This document shows positions 28,319 to 38,865 of a DNA stretch of 40,900 nt, piece after piece; the stretch's first letter is position 1; each line of letters starts with the position of its first letter. The stretch is from Westiellopsis prolifica IICB1 (GTDB lineage Bacteria; Cyanobacteriota; Cyanobacteriia; Cyanobacteriales; Nostocaceae), in NCBI RefSeq assembly GCF_004323185.1, contig NZ_NAPS01000002.1, positions 2,453,785-2,494,684 of the forward strand, written 5' to 3'. The notes below the pieces were generated by a model. The model was not told the origin of the DNA, searched no databases, and worked only from the letters and a program-made list of their open reading frames with translations. The position numbers and the translations under genes are program-made.

Positions 28319-29146
28319 GTGTCCACTTCTGCAAAAACTTCTCCTACCTGGGCAATTTTATCGCTGATCATCAACGGTATACTCTTGCTAGCGGTCATCC
28401 TCCTAATTTGGCGACAGCAGGGTGTTACCGCTTTTTTAGCGAATATATTGCCAAATCACGTCAATGCAAATGCTTCATCCCAACCCACACCAGAATTGGG
28501 TAATCGTCATCAACTCAATTATCAAGAATGGGTAGGTATTCTCAAGCAAGAAGCCAAAGTTGCTGCTGAAAAACACCCCACTCATCTGACCATACTAGCT
28601 GGAGATTCTTTAAGTCTGTGGTTTCCTCCGGAATTTTTACCTGAAAATAGGAATTGGCTAAACCAGGGTATTTCAGGAGAAAACAGCACTGGATTATTAA
28701 AAAGATTAGAAATTTTTGACCGTACCCAACCAGAAACAATTTTTGTAATGATTGGTATTAATGACTTAATCCAGGGCTATGACGATGAGATAATTTTAAA
28801 CAATTATCGGCAAATCATGCGTTACCTGCGTAAGGTGCATCCGCAAACACAAATAGTGATTCAGTCAATTTTGCCACATGCAGGAGAAGAAGCAACTTGG
28901 GAAGGGCGAGAAAAATTACTAAATATTCCAAATAATCGCATTCTGAAGTTGAATCAGCAATTAAAAACTATGGCGACAAAAGAAGGCGTCAAATATTTAA
29001 ATTTGCATCCGCTATTTGTCAACAACCAGGGTAATCTCCGTCCCGAATTCAGTACCGACGGCTTACATCTTAATCCCCAAGGTTATTTAGTCTGGAGTTC
29101 TGCTTTACAGTTATATAGTCAGATAGAACTAGAAAATAGGCCCTAG
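28319..29146 (+). CDS. SGNH/GDSL-family hydrolase, membrane-anchored
   Basis: 275 residues from a GTG at 28319. One N-terminal TM helix (ILSLIINGILLLAVILLIW) should anchor the catalytic domain outside the cytoplasm. Block I Ser in LAGDSLSLWFPP, block II Gly in QGISGENSTGLL, block III Asn in MIGINDLIQG, and block V Asp/His in STDGLHLNPQGY complete the SGNH set. Substrate cannot be told; relatives are esterases, lipases or acetyl-hydrolases acting on polysaccharide or lipid. It starts 59 bp after amt on the same strand, so co-transcription is possible. Confidence 0.88.
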   Translation: MSTSAKTSPTWAILSLIINGILLLAVILLIWRQQGVTAFLANILPNHVNANASSQPTPELGNRHQLNYQEWVGILKQEAKVAAEKHPTHLTILAGDSLSLWFPPEFLPENRNWLNQGISGENSTGLLKRLEIFDRTQPETIFVMIGINDLIQGYDDEIILNNYRQIMRYLRKVHPQTQIVIQSILPHAGEEATWEGREKLLNIPNNRILKLNQQLKTMATKEGVKYLNLHPLFVNNQGNLRPEFSTDGLHLNPQGYLVWSSALQLYSQIELENRP

Positions 29147-29246
29147 TAGTACAAGATAGGGAACTTCCTAATCTCCCAATTTCCCACATCACTTAGTGCC
29201 TCGGTACGAGAAAATATGAAAAAGTGATTTTTGTTGAAAAAAACCA

Positions 29247-30455
29247 ATGGATACTAAAGCTTTTAAACGTTCACTTCAACATTCGGAAAATTATCATCGT
29301 AAAGGGTTTGGTCATCAAGAAGAAGTCGCTACCCAGTTACAGTCAGAATATCAAAGCTCACTGATTCAGCAAATACGGGACAATAATTATACCATTAATC
29401 GGCAAGACGTCACAATCAGATTAGCCCAAGCTTTTGGTTTTTGTTGGGGTGTAGAACGTGCTGTAGCGATGGCTTATGAAACTCGTAAACACTTCCCTAC
29501 GGAACACATTTGGATTACGAATGAAATTATTCACAATCCTTCTGTTAATCAACGAATGCAGGAAATGAAAGTAGACTTCATCCCAGTCATAACAGGGAAA
29601 AAAGATTTTTCGGTTGTGGAAACTGGTGATGTTGTGATCTTACCTGCTTTTGGTGCCAGTGTTCAAGAAATGCAGGTACTGAACGATAAAGGCTGCAAAA
29701 TTGTTGATACTACTTGTCCTTGGGTATCAAAGGTTTGGAATACTGTTGAAAAACATAAAAAGCGTGAATATACCTCAATTATTCATGGCAAATATAAGCA
29801 TGAAGAAACAGTTGCAACTAGTTCTTTTGCTGGGAAATATCTCATTGTTTTGAATTTAAAAGAAGCAGAATATGTAGCTAACTATATTTTGCATGGTGGA
29901 AATCGCGAAGAATTTCTCGCTAAATTCAGTAAAGCTTGTTCACCAGGATTTGACCCCGACAAAGATTTAGAAATGATTGGCATTGCCAACCAGACTACAA
30001 TGCTCAAAAGTGAAACTGAACAATTGGGTAAGCTGTTTGAGCATACCATGATGCAAAAGTATGGCCCAGCTAATTTAAATGACCATTTCCAAAGCTTTAA
30101 TACCATCTGTGATGCCACTCAAGAAAGGCAAGATGCTATCTTGGAATTGGTAGAACAAAAACTAGATTTAATGATTGTAATTGGTGGGTTTAATTCATCA
30201 AACACTGCCCAATTGCAACAAATTTCTTTTGAGCGGGGAATTCCTTCTTACCACATTGATAGTGTGGGTAGGATTTTATCTGGCGATCGCATTGAACATC
30301 GATTATTAAATGGTAATTTGGAAATCACAGAAAACTGGTTGCCTAAAGGAAAAATTGTGATTGGTGTAACTTCTGGTGCTTCTACACCTGATAAGGTAGT
30401 CGAAGATGTTATCGAAAAGATATTTAAATTAAAAACAACAGTAGCGATCGCCTGA
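29247..30455 (+). CDS. ispH: 4-hydroxy-3-methylbut-2-enyl diphosphate reductase
   Basis: Last enzyme of the MEP pathway, making IPP and DMAPP with a [4Fe-4S] cluster. 402 residues, the long cyanobacterial/plant type with an N-terminal extension ([20 protein letters not shown]). The three cluster Cys residues are in [22 protein letters not shown] and [25 protein letters not shown] is the conserved C-terminal motif. Its products feed carotenoid, phytol and hopanoid synthesis, the last matching hpnI/hpnJ about 2 kb downstream. Confidence 0.96.
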   Translation: MDTKAFKRSLQHSENYHRKGFGHQEEVATQLQSEYQSSLIQQIRDNNYTINRQDVTIRLAQAFGFCWGVERAVAMAYETRKHFPTEHIWITNEIIHNPSVNQRMQEMKVDFIPVITGKKDFSVVETGDVVILPAFGASVQEMQVLNDKGCKIVDTTCPWVSKVWNTVEKHKKREYTSIIHGKYKHEETVATSSFAGKYLIVLNLKEAEYVANYILHGGNREEFLAKFSKACSPGFDPDKDLEMIGIANQTTMLKSETEQLGKLFEHTMMQKYGPANLNDHFQSFNTICDATQERQDAILELVEQKLDLMIVIGGFNSSNTAQLQQISFERGIPSYHIDSVGRILSGDRIEHRLLNGNLEITENWLPKGKIVIGVTSGASTPDKVVEDVIEKIFKLKTTVAIA

Positions 30456-30502
30456 TTTGGTTTTGAGATCACGTAGCATTCCTAAATCATCCCCTAGAGA
30501 GT

Positions 30503-30536
30503 AGACCCCTGACAACTCTGGCGAAGTCGGGGGTCT
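30503..30536 (+). terminator. Possible terminator after ispH
   Basis: AGACCCCTGAC and GTCGGGGGTCT pair over 11 bp (one T-G) with a 12-nt loop. Only a weak U-rich tail (TTGGCTTTGC) follows. Confidence 0.5.
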
Positions 30537-30597
30537 TGGCTTTGCGATTTTCACAAATCATAAAACACTTAAAACAGCACGTCTCTGGTGGGTTTAA

Positions 30598-31869
<1,272 letters not shown>

Positions 31870-31917
31870 TCTTTAGATAGCCTGGATGCAATAAGTCTCT
31901 ACAATTAAATAGATGAG

Positions 31918-31953
31918 AAAGCGCTCTCCATTTCGGAGGGTGCTTTTGTTTTT
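31918..31953 (+). terminator. Rho-independent terminator after psbA
   Basis: A 12-bp stem AAAGCGCTCTCC/GGAGGGTGCTTT with a 5-nt loop and two G-T pairs, then TGTTTTT. Confidence 0.85.
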
Positions 31954-32026
31954 GGTATACTGTTTCCTTGCGATCGCACACTATTTTTTATACTTTAGTT
32001 GATGGAACTTTTGGAACTGAAATTGC

Positions 32027-33187
32027 TTGAGTATTTTTGATCCAGCTATTATTATTAATTTCCTGCTATTAATTCTCTGCTTAGTAGCTGTTTGGTTTTA
32101 CTGCTATGCAATCTATGCAGCGATCGCCTTTTCTCAGCATCCCTATCCAGTTGCTACAGAATTTCATCCACCAATCACGATTCTGAAGCCGATTTGTGGA
32201 CTTGAGGCTGATGCTTACGAAAATTGGGCTTCTTTTTGCCAACAGCAGTATCCTGTTTATCAGATTATTTTTTGCGTTCGTGACAATCAAGACCCTGCAA
32301 TACCTTTAGTCAAGCAAATTATCAATGACTTTCCTCAAGTCGATATTCAGTTGATAGTTAGCGATCGCACTATTGGTACAAACCTGAAAATCAGCAACAT
32401 AGCAAACGCCATACAATTTGCCAAATATGAATTGCTGCTGATTGCTGATAGTGATATCAAAGTCACAAATGACTACTTGCAACGAGTCATTCAACCATAT
32501 CAAGACAAAGAAGTTGGTGTCGTCACTTGTTTGTATCGTTCTTTACCACATGAATGGGTGACAACACTAGAGGCTATTGGTACTGCGACTGATTTTCATG
32601 CAGGTGTTTTAGTCAGTAACAAAATTGAAGGTATAAAATTTGCCTTTGGTTCTACTATTGCCATTCGCAAACAAGTATTGGAAAAAATAGGAGGATTAGA
32701 AGCGATCGCTGATTATCTCGCAGATGATTTTCAACTTGGCTACCTTCCAGCTCAAGCAGGTTACAAAGTTGTCCTTTCTGATTATGTCGTCGAGCATGTA
32801 CTGACAACCACATCTCTAGCTGATTCAATCAATCGTCAGATCCGTTGGGCGCGCTGTACAAGAGTTTCTCGTCCTTGGGGTTATTTAGGATTGATTTTTA
32901 CCTATGGCACGATCACCAGCTTGCTATTACTACTTACCACAGGAGCATCAATCGTGGGCTGGACTGCACTATTTATAACTTGGATAATGCGGTTAATAAT
33001 GGGTTGGGTTGTGGGAGTTAAGATTCTTAACGATTCTGCTGCTAAAAAATATTTGTGGCTAATTCCTGTATGGGATTTCATCGACTTTGCAATCTGGTGC
33101 TATTGCTTTGTTGGTAACACAATTGAATGGCGGGGACAGCAATTGAAAATCACAAAACAAGGTAAGTTAGTTGCAATGAAAACATAG
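32027..33187 (+). CDS. hpnI: Glycosyltransferase, HpnI-like (hopanoid glucosaminyl transfer)
   Basis: 386 residues from a TTG at 32027. Family 2/21-type membrane glycosyltransferase resembling ceramide glucosyltransferase. N-terminal TM (FLLLILCLVAVWFYCYAIYA), catalytic Asp in LLIADSDIKV, DDFQLGY, the RQIRW processivity-type motif, then two or three C-terminal TM helices. HpnI adds N-acetylglucosamine to bacteriohopanetetrol. The assignment is strengthened by the adjacent hpnJ. HpnK, the deacetylase of the same pathway, is not in the window. A ceramide-type substrate is the alternative. Confidence 0.8.
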   Translation: MSIFDPAIIINFLLLILCLVAVWFYCYAIYAAIAFSQHPYPVATEFHPPITILKPICGLEADAYENWASFCQQQYPVYQIIFCVRDNQDPAIPLVKQIINDFPQVDIQLIVSDRTIGTNLKISNIANAIQFAKYELLLIADSDIKVTNDYLQRVIQPYQDKEVGVVTCLYRSLPHEWVTTLEAIGTATDFHAGVLVSNKIEGIKFAFGSTIAIRKQVLEKIGGLEAIADYLADDFQLGYLPAQAGYKVVLSDYVVEHVLTTTSLADSINRQIRWARCTRVSRPWGYLGLIFTYGTITSLLLLLTTGASIVGWTALFITWIMRLIMGWVVGVKILNDSAAKKYLWLIPVWDFIDFAIWCYCFVGNTIEWRGQQLKITKQGKLVAMKT

Positions 33188-33450
33188 GGATTGGGGATTG
33201 GGGAATAGATTTTCATGTTCTGGTTGTGTAATTTATTATATGACCGATACTTCTTTTGATGGTATAGAAGAAGCAGATGACCTAAGTGGAGTCAATTCCA
33301 TTTTCCAAAATCGTTCGACTGAGCGCTCACGACGGAGTCCAAAATCCATAGACGCCCCTTGGGCGGCTTCTCGTAGAGTAATCCAAAATCTAAAATCAAA
33401 TGACCGTTTAGTTAATTACAAGCTGCGAATTATTAATGGAGATATATATA
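33188..33450. repeat. STRR and palindromic filler between hpnI and hpnJ
   Basis: GGGGATT heptamers directly after the hpnI stop, then TCCAAAATC-type repeats around GACTGAGCGCTCACGACGG and GACGCCCCTTGGGCGGC palindromes. These resemble repeat fillers seen elsewhere in Nostocales. An open frame here (33198-33500) overlaps hpnJ and is rejected. Confidence 0.6.
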
Positions 33451-33453
33451 CCT

Positions 33454-34890
33454 GTGAAGAAAACTTTATTTCTCAGTCCTCCCTCCTTCGATGGGTTTGA
33501 TGGTGGTGCAGGTTCTCGATACCAAGCCAAACGAGAGATTACCTCATTCTGGTATCCTACTTGGCTAGCACAACCTGCTGCTCTTGTACCTAATAGCAAG
33601 CTTGTGGATGCGCCTCCCCACGCACAAACAGTGGAAGATGTGCTGAAAATTGCTAGAGAGTACGAATTAGTAATCATGCACACCAGTACACCATCACTAC
33701 CTAATGATGTGAAGTGCGCCCAAGCCATTAAAGCTCAAAACCCAGATGCACAGATTGGCTTAATTGGAGCGCATGTAGCAGTATTACCAGAGCAGACGCT
33801 ACAGGAAAATCCCATAATTGACTTTGTTTGTCGCCACGAATTTGACTATACCTGTAAAGAACTGGCGGAAGACAAGCCTTGGGACAGCATCAAAGGTCTA
33901 AGTTATCGCGATCGCCAGGGTAATATACATCATAATGAAGACCGTCCGTTGATTCACGATTGGGATTCTATGCCCAGTGTCCTGCCAATTTACGCCCGTG
34001 ATTTAGATATTACAAAATACTTTATTGGCTATTTGCTGCATCCATACATTTCTTTTTATACTGGACGCGGTTGTCCGGCAAAATGTACCTTCTGTCTTTG
34101 GCCGCAAACGATTGGTGGACACCTGTATCGTCATAAAACCCCGGAAGCAGTGGGACGCGAGATGGCAGAAGCGAAAGCCATCTTTGGGGACAAAGTGCGG
34201 GAATATATGTTTGATGATGATACATTTACAATTGATAAGCAGCGAGCGATCGCCATTAGCGAACACATGAAGCGATTGAAGTTGACTTGGAGTTGTAACG
34301 CTCGTGCTAACTTAGATTACGATACTCTCAAGCAACTACGCGATAACGGCTTACGTCTATTATTGGTAGGATTTGAATCGGGTAATCAGCAAATATTAGA
34401 CGGTATTAAGAAAGGAATTAAGCTGGAAGTTGCCCGTAAATTTATGGAAAACTGTCACAAGCTTGGTATCACTGTACACGGCACATTTATTATTGGTTTA
34501 CCTAACGAAACTCAGCAAACCATTGAAGAAACGATTCGCTTCGCTTGTGATCTAAGTCCTCATACAATTCAGGTTTCAATTGCCGCTCCTTATCCTGGGA
34601 CAGAACTTTATCAGCAAGCACAGGACAATGGTTGGTTTAGTGATAATTCTTTAGTTGCTAATTCCGGCATTCAAATGTCTACACTACAATATCCGAATCT
34701 CTCCAGTGCTGATATCGAAGATGCAGTTGAACGGATGTATCGTAAGTTTTACTTCCGTCCCAAAGCCATTATTCCAATTGTCGGTGAAATGCTGACCGAC
34801 CCACAGATGTTAGTGCGTCGTTTGCGTGAGGGACGTGAATTTTTTGCCTACCTCAAAGAACGTCATACCCAAGCAGCCGCGAAAGCATAA
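33454..34890 (+). CDS. hpnJ: Radical SAM protein HpnJ-like (hopanoid cyclitol ether formation)
   Basis: 478 residues from a GTG giving (M)KKTLFLSPPSFDGFDGGAG, where relatives start; an ATG six codons earlier is possible, but its GGAG overlaps better as the ribosome binding site of the GTG. The N-terminal half is a B12-binding-like fold (AQIGLIGAHVAVLPEQTL). The radical SAM CxxxCxxC is in GRGCPAKCTFCLWP. ARANLDYDTLKQLRDNGL and HGTFIIGLPNETQQTIEETI are typical of B12-binding radical SAM enzymes. HpnJ converts bacteriohopanetetrol glucosamine to the cyclitol ether. The opening motif SFDGFDGGAGSRYQAKREI is characteristic. Follows hpnI. Confidence 0.87.
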   Translation: MKKTLFLSPPSFDGFDGGAGSRYQAKREITSFWYPTWLAQPAALVPNSKLVDAPPHAQTVEDVLKIAREYELVIMHTSTPSLPNDVKCAQAIKAQNPDAQIGLIGAHVAVLPEQTLQENPIIDFVCRHEFDYTCKELAEDKPWDSIKGLSYRDRQGNIHHNEDRPLIHDWDSMPSVLPIYARDLDITKYFIGYLLHPYISFYTGRGCPAKCTFCLWPQTIGGHLYRHKTPEAVGREMAEAKAIFGDKVREYMFDDDTFTIDKQRAIAISEHMKRLKLTWSCNARANLDYDTLKQLRDNGLRLLLVGFESGNQQILDGIKKGIKLEVARKFMENCHKLGITVHGTFIIGLPNETQQTIEETIRFACDLSPHTIQVSIAAPYPGTELYQQAQDNGWFSDNSLVANSGIQMSTLQYPNLSSADIEDAVERMYRKFYFRPKAIIPIVGEMLTDPQMLVRRLREGREFFAYLKERHTQAAAKA

Positions 34891-34919
34891 TCAAAGCGAA
34901 ACCACCCTAGAAGTATATT

Positions 34920-36626
34920 ATGAGTTACAGAATGGATCGCCGCGCCTATGCGGAAACCTATGGTCCGACGGTAGGCGATCGCATCCGCCTAGCCGATACA
35001 GAATTATTTATCGAAGTTGAACAAGACTTTACCACCTACGGCGATGAAGTAAAATTTGGTGGTGGTAAAGTCATTCGCGATGGAATGGGACAATCCCCCA
35101 TCTCTAACGCCGATGGTGCTGTGGATATGGTAATCACCAATGCTTTGATTCTCGATTGGTGGGGTATCGTCAAAGCAGATATCGGTATTAAAGATGGCAA
35201 AATCTTTAAAATGGGTAAAGCCGGCAATCCCTATATTCAAGACAATATAGATATTATTATTGGCCCTGGTACAGAAGCCGTCGCTGGTGAGGGTATGATT
35301 GTCACAGCAGGCGGTGTTGATTCCCACATCCACTTTATTTGTCCCCAACAAATCGAAGTGGCGATCGCATCCGGAATTACTACAATGCTCGGCGGTGGTA
35401 CTGGCCCAGCTACAGGTACAAATGCTACTACCTGTACACCTGGCCCTTGGAATATTTACCGAATGCTGCAAGCCGCCGACGCCTTCCCCGTCAACCTGGG
35501 ATTTTTGGGTAAAGGTAACACCAGTCAACCCCAAGGACTTACAGAACAAATTTTAGCTGGTGCGATGGGATTAAAACTCCATGAAGATTGGGGAACCACA
35601 CCAGCAACGATTGATACTTGTCTTAACGTTGCTGATGAGTACGATATTCAAGTAGCAATTCATACTGATACCCTTAACGAAGCAGGATTTGTAGAAGACA
35701 CCATCGCCGCTTTTAAAAATCGTGTCATCCACACCTATCACACCGAAGGCGCAGGTGGTGGACATGCACCGGATATTATTAAAGTCTGCGGTGAGGCAAA
35801 TGTTTTACCATCTTCCACCAACCCCACTCGTCCTTACACTGTTAATACTCTCGATGAACACCTAGATATGTTGATGGTTTGCCATCACCTTGATCCGGGA
35901 ATTGCTGAAGATGTGGCGTTTGCTGAGTCACGCATTCGTCGCGAAACCATCGCCGCAGAAGACATTTTGCATGATTTGGGTGCATTCAGCATGATTTCTT
36001 CTGACTCCCAAGCAATGGGAAGAGTAGGAGAAGTAATAATTCGCACTTGGCAAACTGCACATAAAATGAAACTGCAACGGGGAAGCCTTGGTAGAGATAG
36101 TTTAGCCGATAATTTACGGGCTAGGCGCTATGTTGCTAAATATACTATAAATCCGGCGATTACCCATGGAATTTCTCAGTTTGTGGGTTCAGTGGAAGAA
36201 GGTAAATTAGCAGATTTGTGTTTGTGGCGTCCGGCGTTTTTTGGTGTGAAACCAGAAATCGTCATTAAAGGTGGAGCGATCGCATGGTCACAAATGGGAG
36301 ATGCTAATGCTAGTATTCCCACACCCCAACCTGTACATATGCGTCCGATGTTTGGCAGTTTTGCAGGTGCGCGTCACGCGACATCCTTAACTTTCGTTTC
36401 GCAAACAGCATTAGAAAACGAGATTCCTAGTCAGTTGAAGTTGCAAAAGCAAGCAGTTGCAGTTTCAGGAACACGCCAGTTAAGTAAGCAGGATATGAAG
36501 TTGAATGATGCACTACCGCAGATTGAAGTTGATGCAGAAACTTATGAAGTGAGAGCTGATGGGGAGTTGCTGACCTGTGAACCTGCAACAGTTTTACCAA
36601 TGGCGCAACGCTATTTTTTGTTCTAA
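34920..36626 (+). CDS. ureC: Urease alpha subunit
   Basis: Catalytic subunit of the Ni-dependent urease that splits urea to ammonia and CO2. 568 residues, full length. Ni ligands and active-site residues are present: HIHFICPQQ, carbamylated Lys219 in [42 protein letters not shown] and the flap [14 protein letters not shown]. The start ATG ([20 protein letters not shown]) is standard. It lies only 29 bp after hpnJ, with no ureA or ureB upstream, unlike the usual ureABC order; these subunits must be encoded elsewhere for a working enzyme. Ribosome binding site weak. Confidence 0.97.
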   Translation: MSYRMDRRAYAETYGPTVGDRIRLADTELFIEVEQDFTTYGDEVKFGGGKVIRDGMGQSPISNADGAVDMVITNALILDWWGIVKADIGIKDGKIFKMGKAGNPYIQDNIDIIIGPGTEAVAGEGMIVTAGGVDSHIHFICPQQIEVAIASGITTMLGGGTGPATGTNATTCTPGPWNIYRMLQAADAFPVNLGFLGKGNTSQPQGLTEQILAGAMGLKLHEDWGTTPATIDTCLNVADEYDIQVAIHTDTLNEAGFVEDTIAAFKNRVIHTYHTEGAGGGHAPDIIKVCGEANVLPSSTNPTRPYTVNTLDEHLDMLMVCHHLDPGIAEDVAFAESRIRRETIAAEDILHDLGAFSMISSDSQAMGRVGEVIIRTWQTAHKMKLQRGSLGRDSLADNLRARRYVAKYTINPAITHGISQFVGSVEEGKLADLCLWRPAFFGVKPEIVIKGGAIAWSQMGDANASIPTPQPVHMRPMFGSFAGARHATSLTFVSQTALENEIPSQLKLQKQAVAVSGTRQLSKQDMKLNDALPQIEVDAETYEVRADGELLTCEPATVLPMAQRYFLF

Positions 36627-36653
36627 TAGGATTGCTATGCTGACATCTTGCAC

Positions 36654-36780
36654 CAGCTGCAATCAGCCGTAAAATAAATTTTCGGCTCAAAGCTTAAACC
36701 CATTAAAATGGCTTAAAACTTTAACTAGTCGGTTTTAAACCGACTTTAGCTTTAAGCCCAAATTTTAATTTAGGGTTAGG
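36654..36780. repeat. Tandem hairpins after ureC, copy D of the double-hairpin family
   Basis: GCCG...CGGC around an AT core (about 36667-36685) is followed by AGTCGGTTTTAAACCGACT, the spacer TTAGCTTTAAG, and an AT-rich stem CCCAAATTTTAATTTAGGG. The spacer is related to TTTTCGCTATTAG at copy C and to the reverse complement of copy A. It may terminate ureC. Confidence 0.6.
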
Positions 36781-36839
36781 TGCAAGATATAAGTATGGCG
36801 ATCGCACTCTTCAAATTCATGTTGGTTACAAAAATCTCT

Positions 36840-37020
36840 GATCCATAGAGAACATTAAAGCGTTTGTTCAATACGCTTCAACGTTGCTTATTAACCTTCC
36901 TTGATCCATAGAGAACATTAAAGCGTTTGTTCAATCCGCTTCAACGTTGTTTATTAACCTTCCTTGATCCATAGAGAACATTAAAGCGTTTGTTCAATAC
37001 GCTTCAAGGTTGCTTATTAA
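36840..37020. repeat. Three tandem 63-bp repeats
   Basis: Units begin GATCCATAGAGAACATTAAA at 36840, 36903 and 36966. The first two are 63 bp and the third is 55 bp before it diverges. Only a few substitutions separate them. Each contains AAGCG...CGCTT and GAACA...TGTTC dyads, and units 1 and 2 hold the palindrome CAACGTTG. Every frame contains stops, so it is non-coding. Confidence 0.9.
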
Positions 37021-37096
37021 TGTGAAAATCTGAAAGCGATGCTGCAAAGCAATGTATGCTGAGAGCTTGCATCTACCTTATATCCCGCAATAAGGT

Positions 37097-38272
37097 TCAG
37101 ATAAGACAAATTACACACATTGTTTTCCTGTTCCCTGTTAAAACTTTTTCGTTCTCTATCTCCTTATTAACTAATAAATTTTGTATAAACAGGTCAATTT
37201 TTTGGGTCGAAATATGCTGCATAACAACGACGTGGGCAAAATTTTCCTCTGTGGCTAATTGCCATTTGCGGCACAGTTCGATTCCAGGTTTATCAAAAAC
37301 CACTGTGGTTGAAAAATCATTAAGTAAAGGATGATAATTTATTTCTAAGAGGCGATCGCGCAGATACCGCGCATTTTGCAAGCAGCTAGCAACTTCCTTT
37401 TGAAAGTGGTGACTTCTGGTTTGGATAGCATACCACAAAAGTAAAGCAGCGATGCCGCTACGTGAACCCAAAATAGTTGTATCTTGACTACCAATATATT
37501 CAACACTTGTCTCTATTTTGTTGACATAAGGTTGACGGGTGAGAACAATTCCATAAGTGATCGGAGAACCAATAAACTTATGACCGCTGACAGAGATACT
37601 TCCAATTGGATAATCCCGAAAACTAATTTTTGGCGCTCCTTTGATAAAAGGAATTAACATTCCCCCGAGTGCGCCATCACAGTGGATGTAATAGCGAACT
37701 CCTACCCTTTCTACTATCTCAATAATTCGCTCTATATTATCTACTGCTCCTTTCATAGTCGTGCCTAAATTGATATTAATGATGGCACTTTGATGTTTTC
37801 GCTGTGATAGCTCATACTCTAGATGTTCATAGTTAATTTCCCCATTAAATTGAGAACATATCACAACATGAGGTATTTTTAATAAACGTGCTGCTTTGGC
37901 AACTGAATAATGAGTATCACTGGAAGAATAAAGAATTGCATCAGGGTTGAGTTCTCTACCCAAGAATATACCGTAGAGATTGCCTTCTGTACCACCACTG
38001 GTGAGATATCCCCAGTATTCTTCTAACTCATAAAGTTGGGCAAACCAGCTAATACATTGTCGTTCAAATTCTTTAGAATGAAGAGCAAAGTTGCCCTCGA
38101 CAAATGGATCACCTACATTATTAAGATAATATTGAAAGAATGGTAGTAATAAAGCGTAATCAAAGTCGAGATTCGCAGGATAGCCTATAGAAAGTTTTGT
38201 GCTTTTGGCTAGATGCTGCTGTAATCGTTTCAAAATTACTGAAGTATTTTTATCAACTAATCGGGGAAACAT
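37097..38272 (-). CDS. hdc: PLP-dependent decarboxylase resembling histidine decarboxylase
   Basis: 391 residues, group II PLP decarboxylase. Conserved parts: GNFALHSKEFERQCISWF, TSGGTEGNLYGIFLGREL (phosphate-binding region), SSDTHYSVAKAARLL, HCDGALGGM (PLP-ring Asp) and SVSGHKFIGSP with the Schiff-base Lys at residue 232, the position known for Morganella histidine decarboxylase. This argues for histamine formation from histidine, but serine decarboxylase-like relatives are close and substrate is not proven. The last 20 residues (ENEKVLTGNRKTMCVICLI) look atypical. Isolated from other amino-acid genes, between repeats, on the strand opposite to ureC. Confidence 0.82.
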   Translation of the reverse strand: MFPRLVDKNTSVILKRLQQHLAKSTKLSIGYPANLDFDYALLLPFFQYYLNNVGDPFVEGNFALHSKEFERQCISWFAQLYELEEYWGYLTSGGTEGNLYGIFLGRELNPDAILYSSSDTHYSVAKAARLLKIPHVVICSQFNGEINYEHLEYELSQRKHQSAIININLGTTMKGAVDNIERIIEIVERVGVRYYIHCDGALGGMLIPFIKGAPKISFRDYPIGSISVSGHKFIGSPITYGIVLTRQPYVNKIETSVEYIGSQDTTILGSRSGIAALLLWYAIQTRSHHFQKEVASCLQNARYLRDRLLEINYHPLLNDFSTTVVFDKPGIELCRKWQLATEENFAHVVVMQHISTQKIDLFIQNLLVNKEIENEKVLTGNRKTMCVICLI

Positions 38273-38355
38273 AAGTTTATTTTTCTTCTTAACTTTGTGA
38301 ATTTTCTTATGGTTTCTCTGTTATGAACTGATAAAGGGTACCAGAGAACAGAAAA

Positions 38356-38418
38356 GCGAAAAAACTGGATTTAGGCTGAAATACTTACTGCACGATCTTT
38401 TTACTCGTGCTTTTTCGC
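38356..38418 (+). ncRNA. Possible structured small RNA or terminator
   Basis: GCGAAAAA (38356-38363) pairs with TTTTTCGC (38411-38418). Inside it, GCACGA (38390-38395) pairs with TCGTGC (38405-38410), directly followed by five T residues. The inner hairpin plus T-run looks like a plus-strand terminator, but no plus-strand gene precedes it. Confidence 0.3.
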
Positions 38419-38754
38419 CTTAATCACATGATTTTTGGGATAAAAATATGAATGACAATGAATTGGTTAGTTATCTTCTGTCTAGGTTGTAGCAAAGCTT
38501 CTCTGTTTTGCAGCTATGTAATCATTACCTAAACATAAATGAACTTTCTTGAGTCGAGAGAAGTTTGAATAGTATCAAATATTCATTTAACAAGCTTGTC
38601 AGCTAAACTCATCTCTACACTAATCACATCATTTGTTTATGTCTTTTTGGTCACTAAGTTGCTACAGCCACTAACAATTTCATTCTAGCTCTTTGTAAAG
38701 GGTTTAAGCTCTTTGCTAATAGCGCAAGTTGTCTGAAGACAACTTCATAAAATC

Positions 38755-38865
38755 GGCGTTGCTGATTTCATGTATGAAAATGATTTTAGGTAATTCCAAA
38801 ACCTTTGTACTAGACGCGATATATCGCGTCTCTACACTAGATTCATACCGCGATTCAGCAACGCC
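38755..38865. mobile_element. MITE-like element with GGCGTTGCTGA ends
   Basis: GGCGTTGCTGA at 38755-38765 is inverted at 38855-38865, and both ends share GTATGAA at the same offset, so the imperfect terminal repeat is about 25 bp. Inside is the 8-bp stem AGACGCGA-TATA-TCGCGTCT (38812-38831), shared with 19441-19462. Confidence 0.65.

Noticed and set aside
33198-33500. 100-codon frame between hpnI and hpnJ
   Set aside because: Made of repeat filler, overlaps hpnJ out of frame, and has no homology I recognise.
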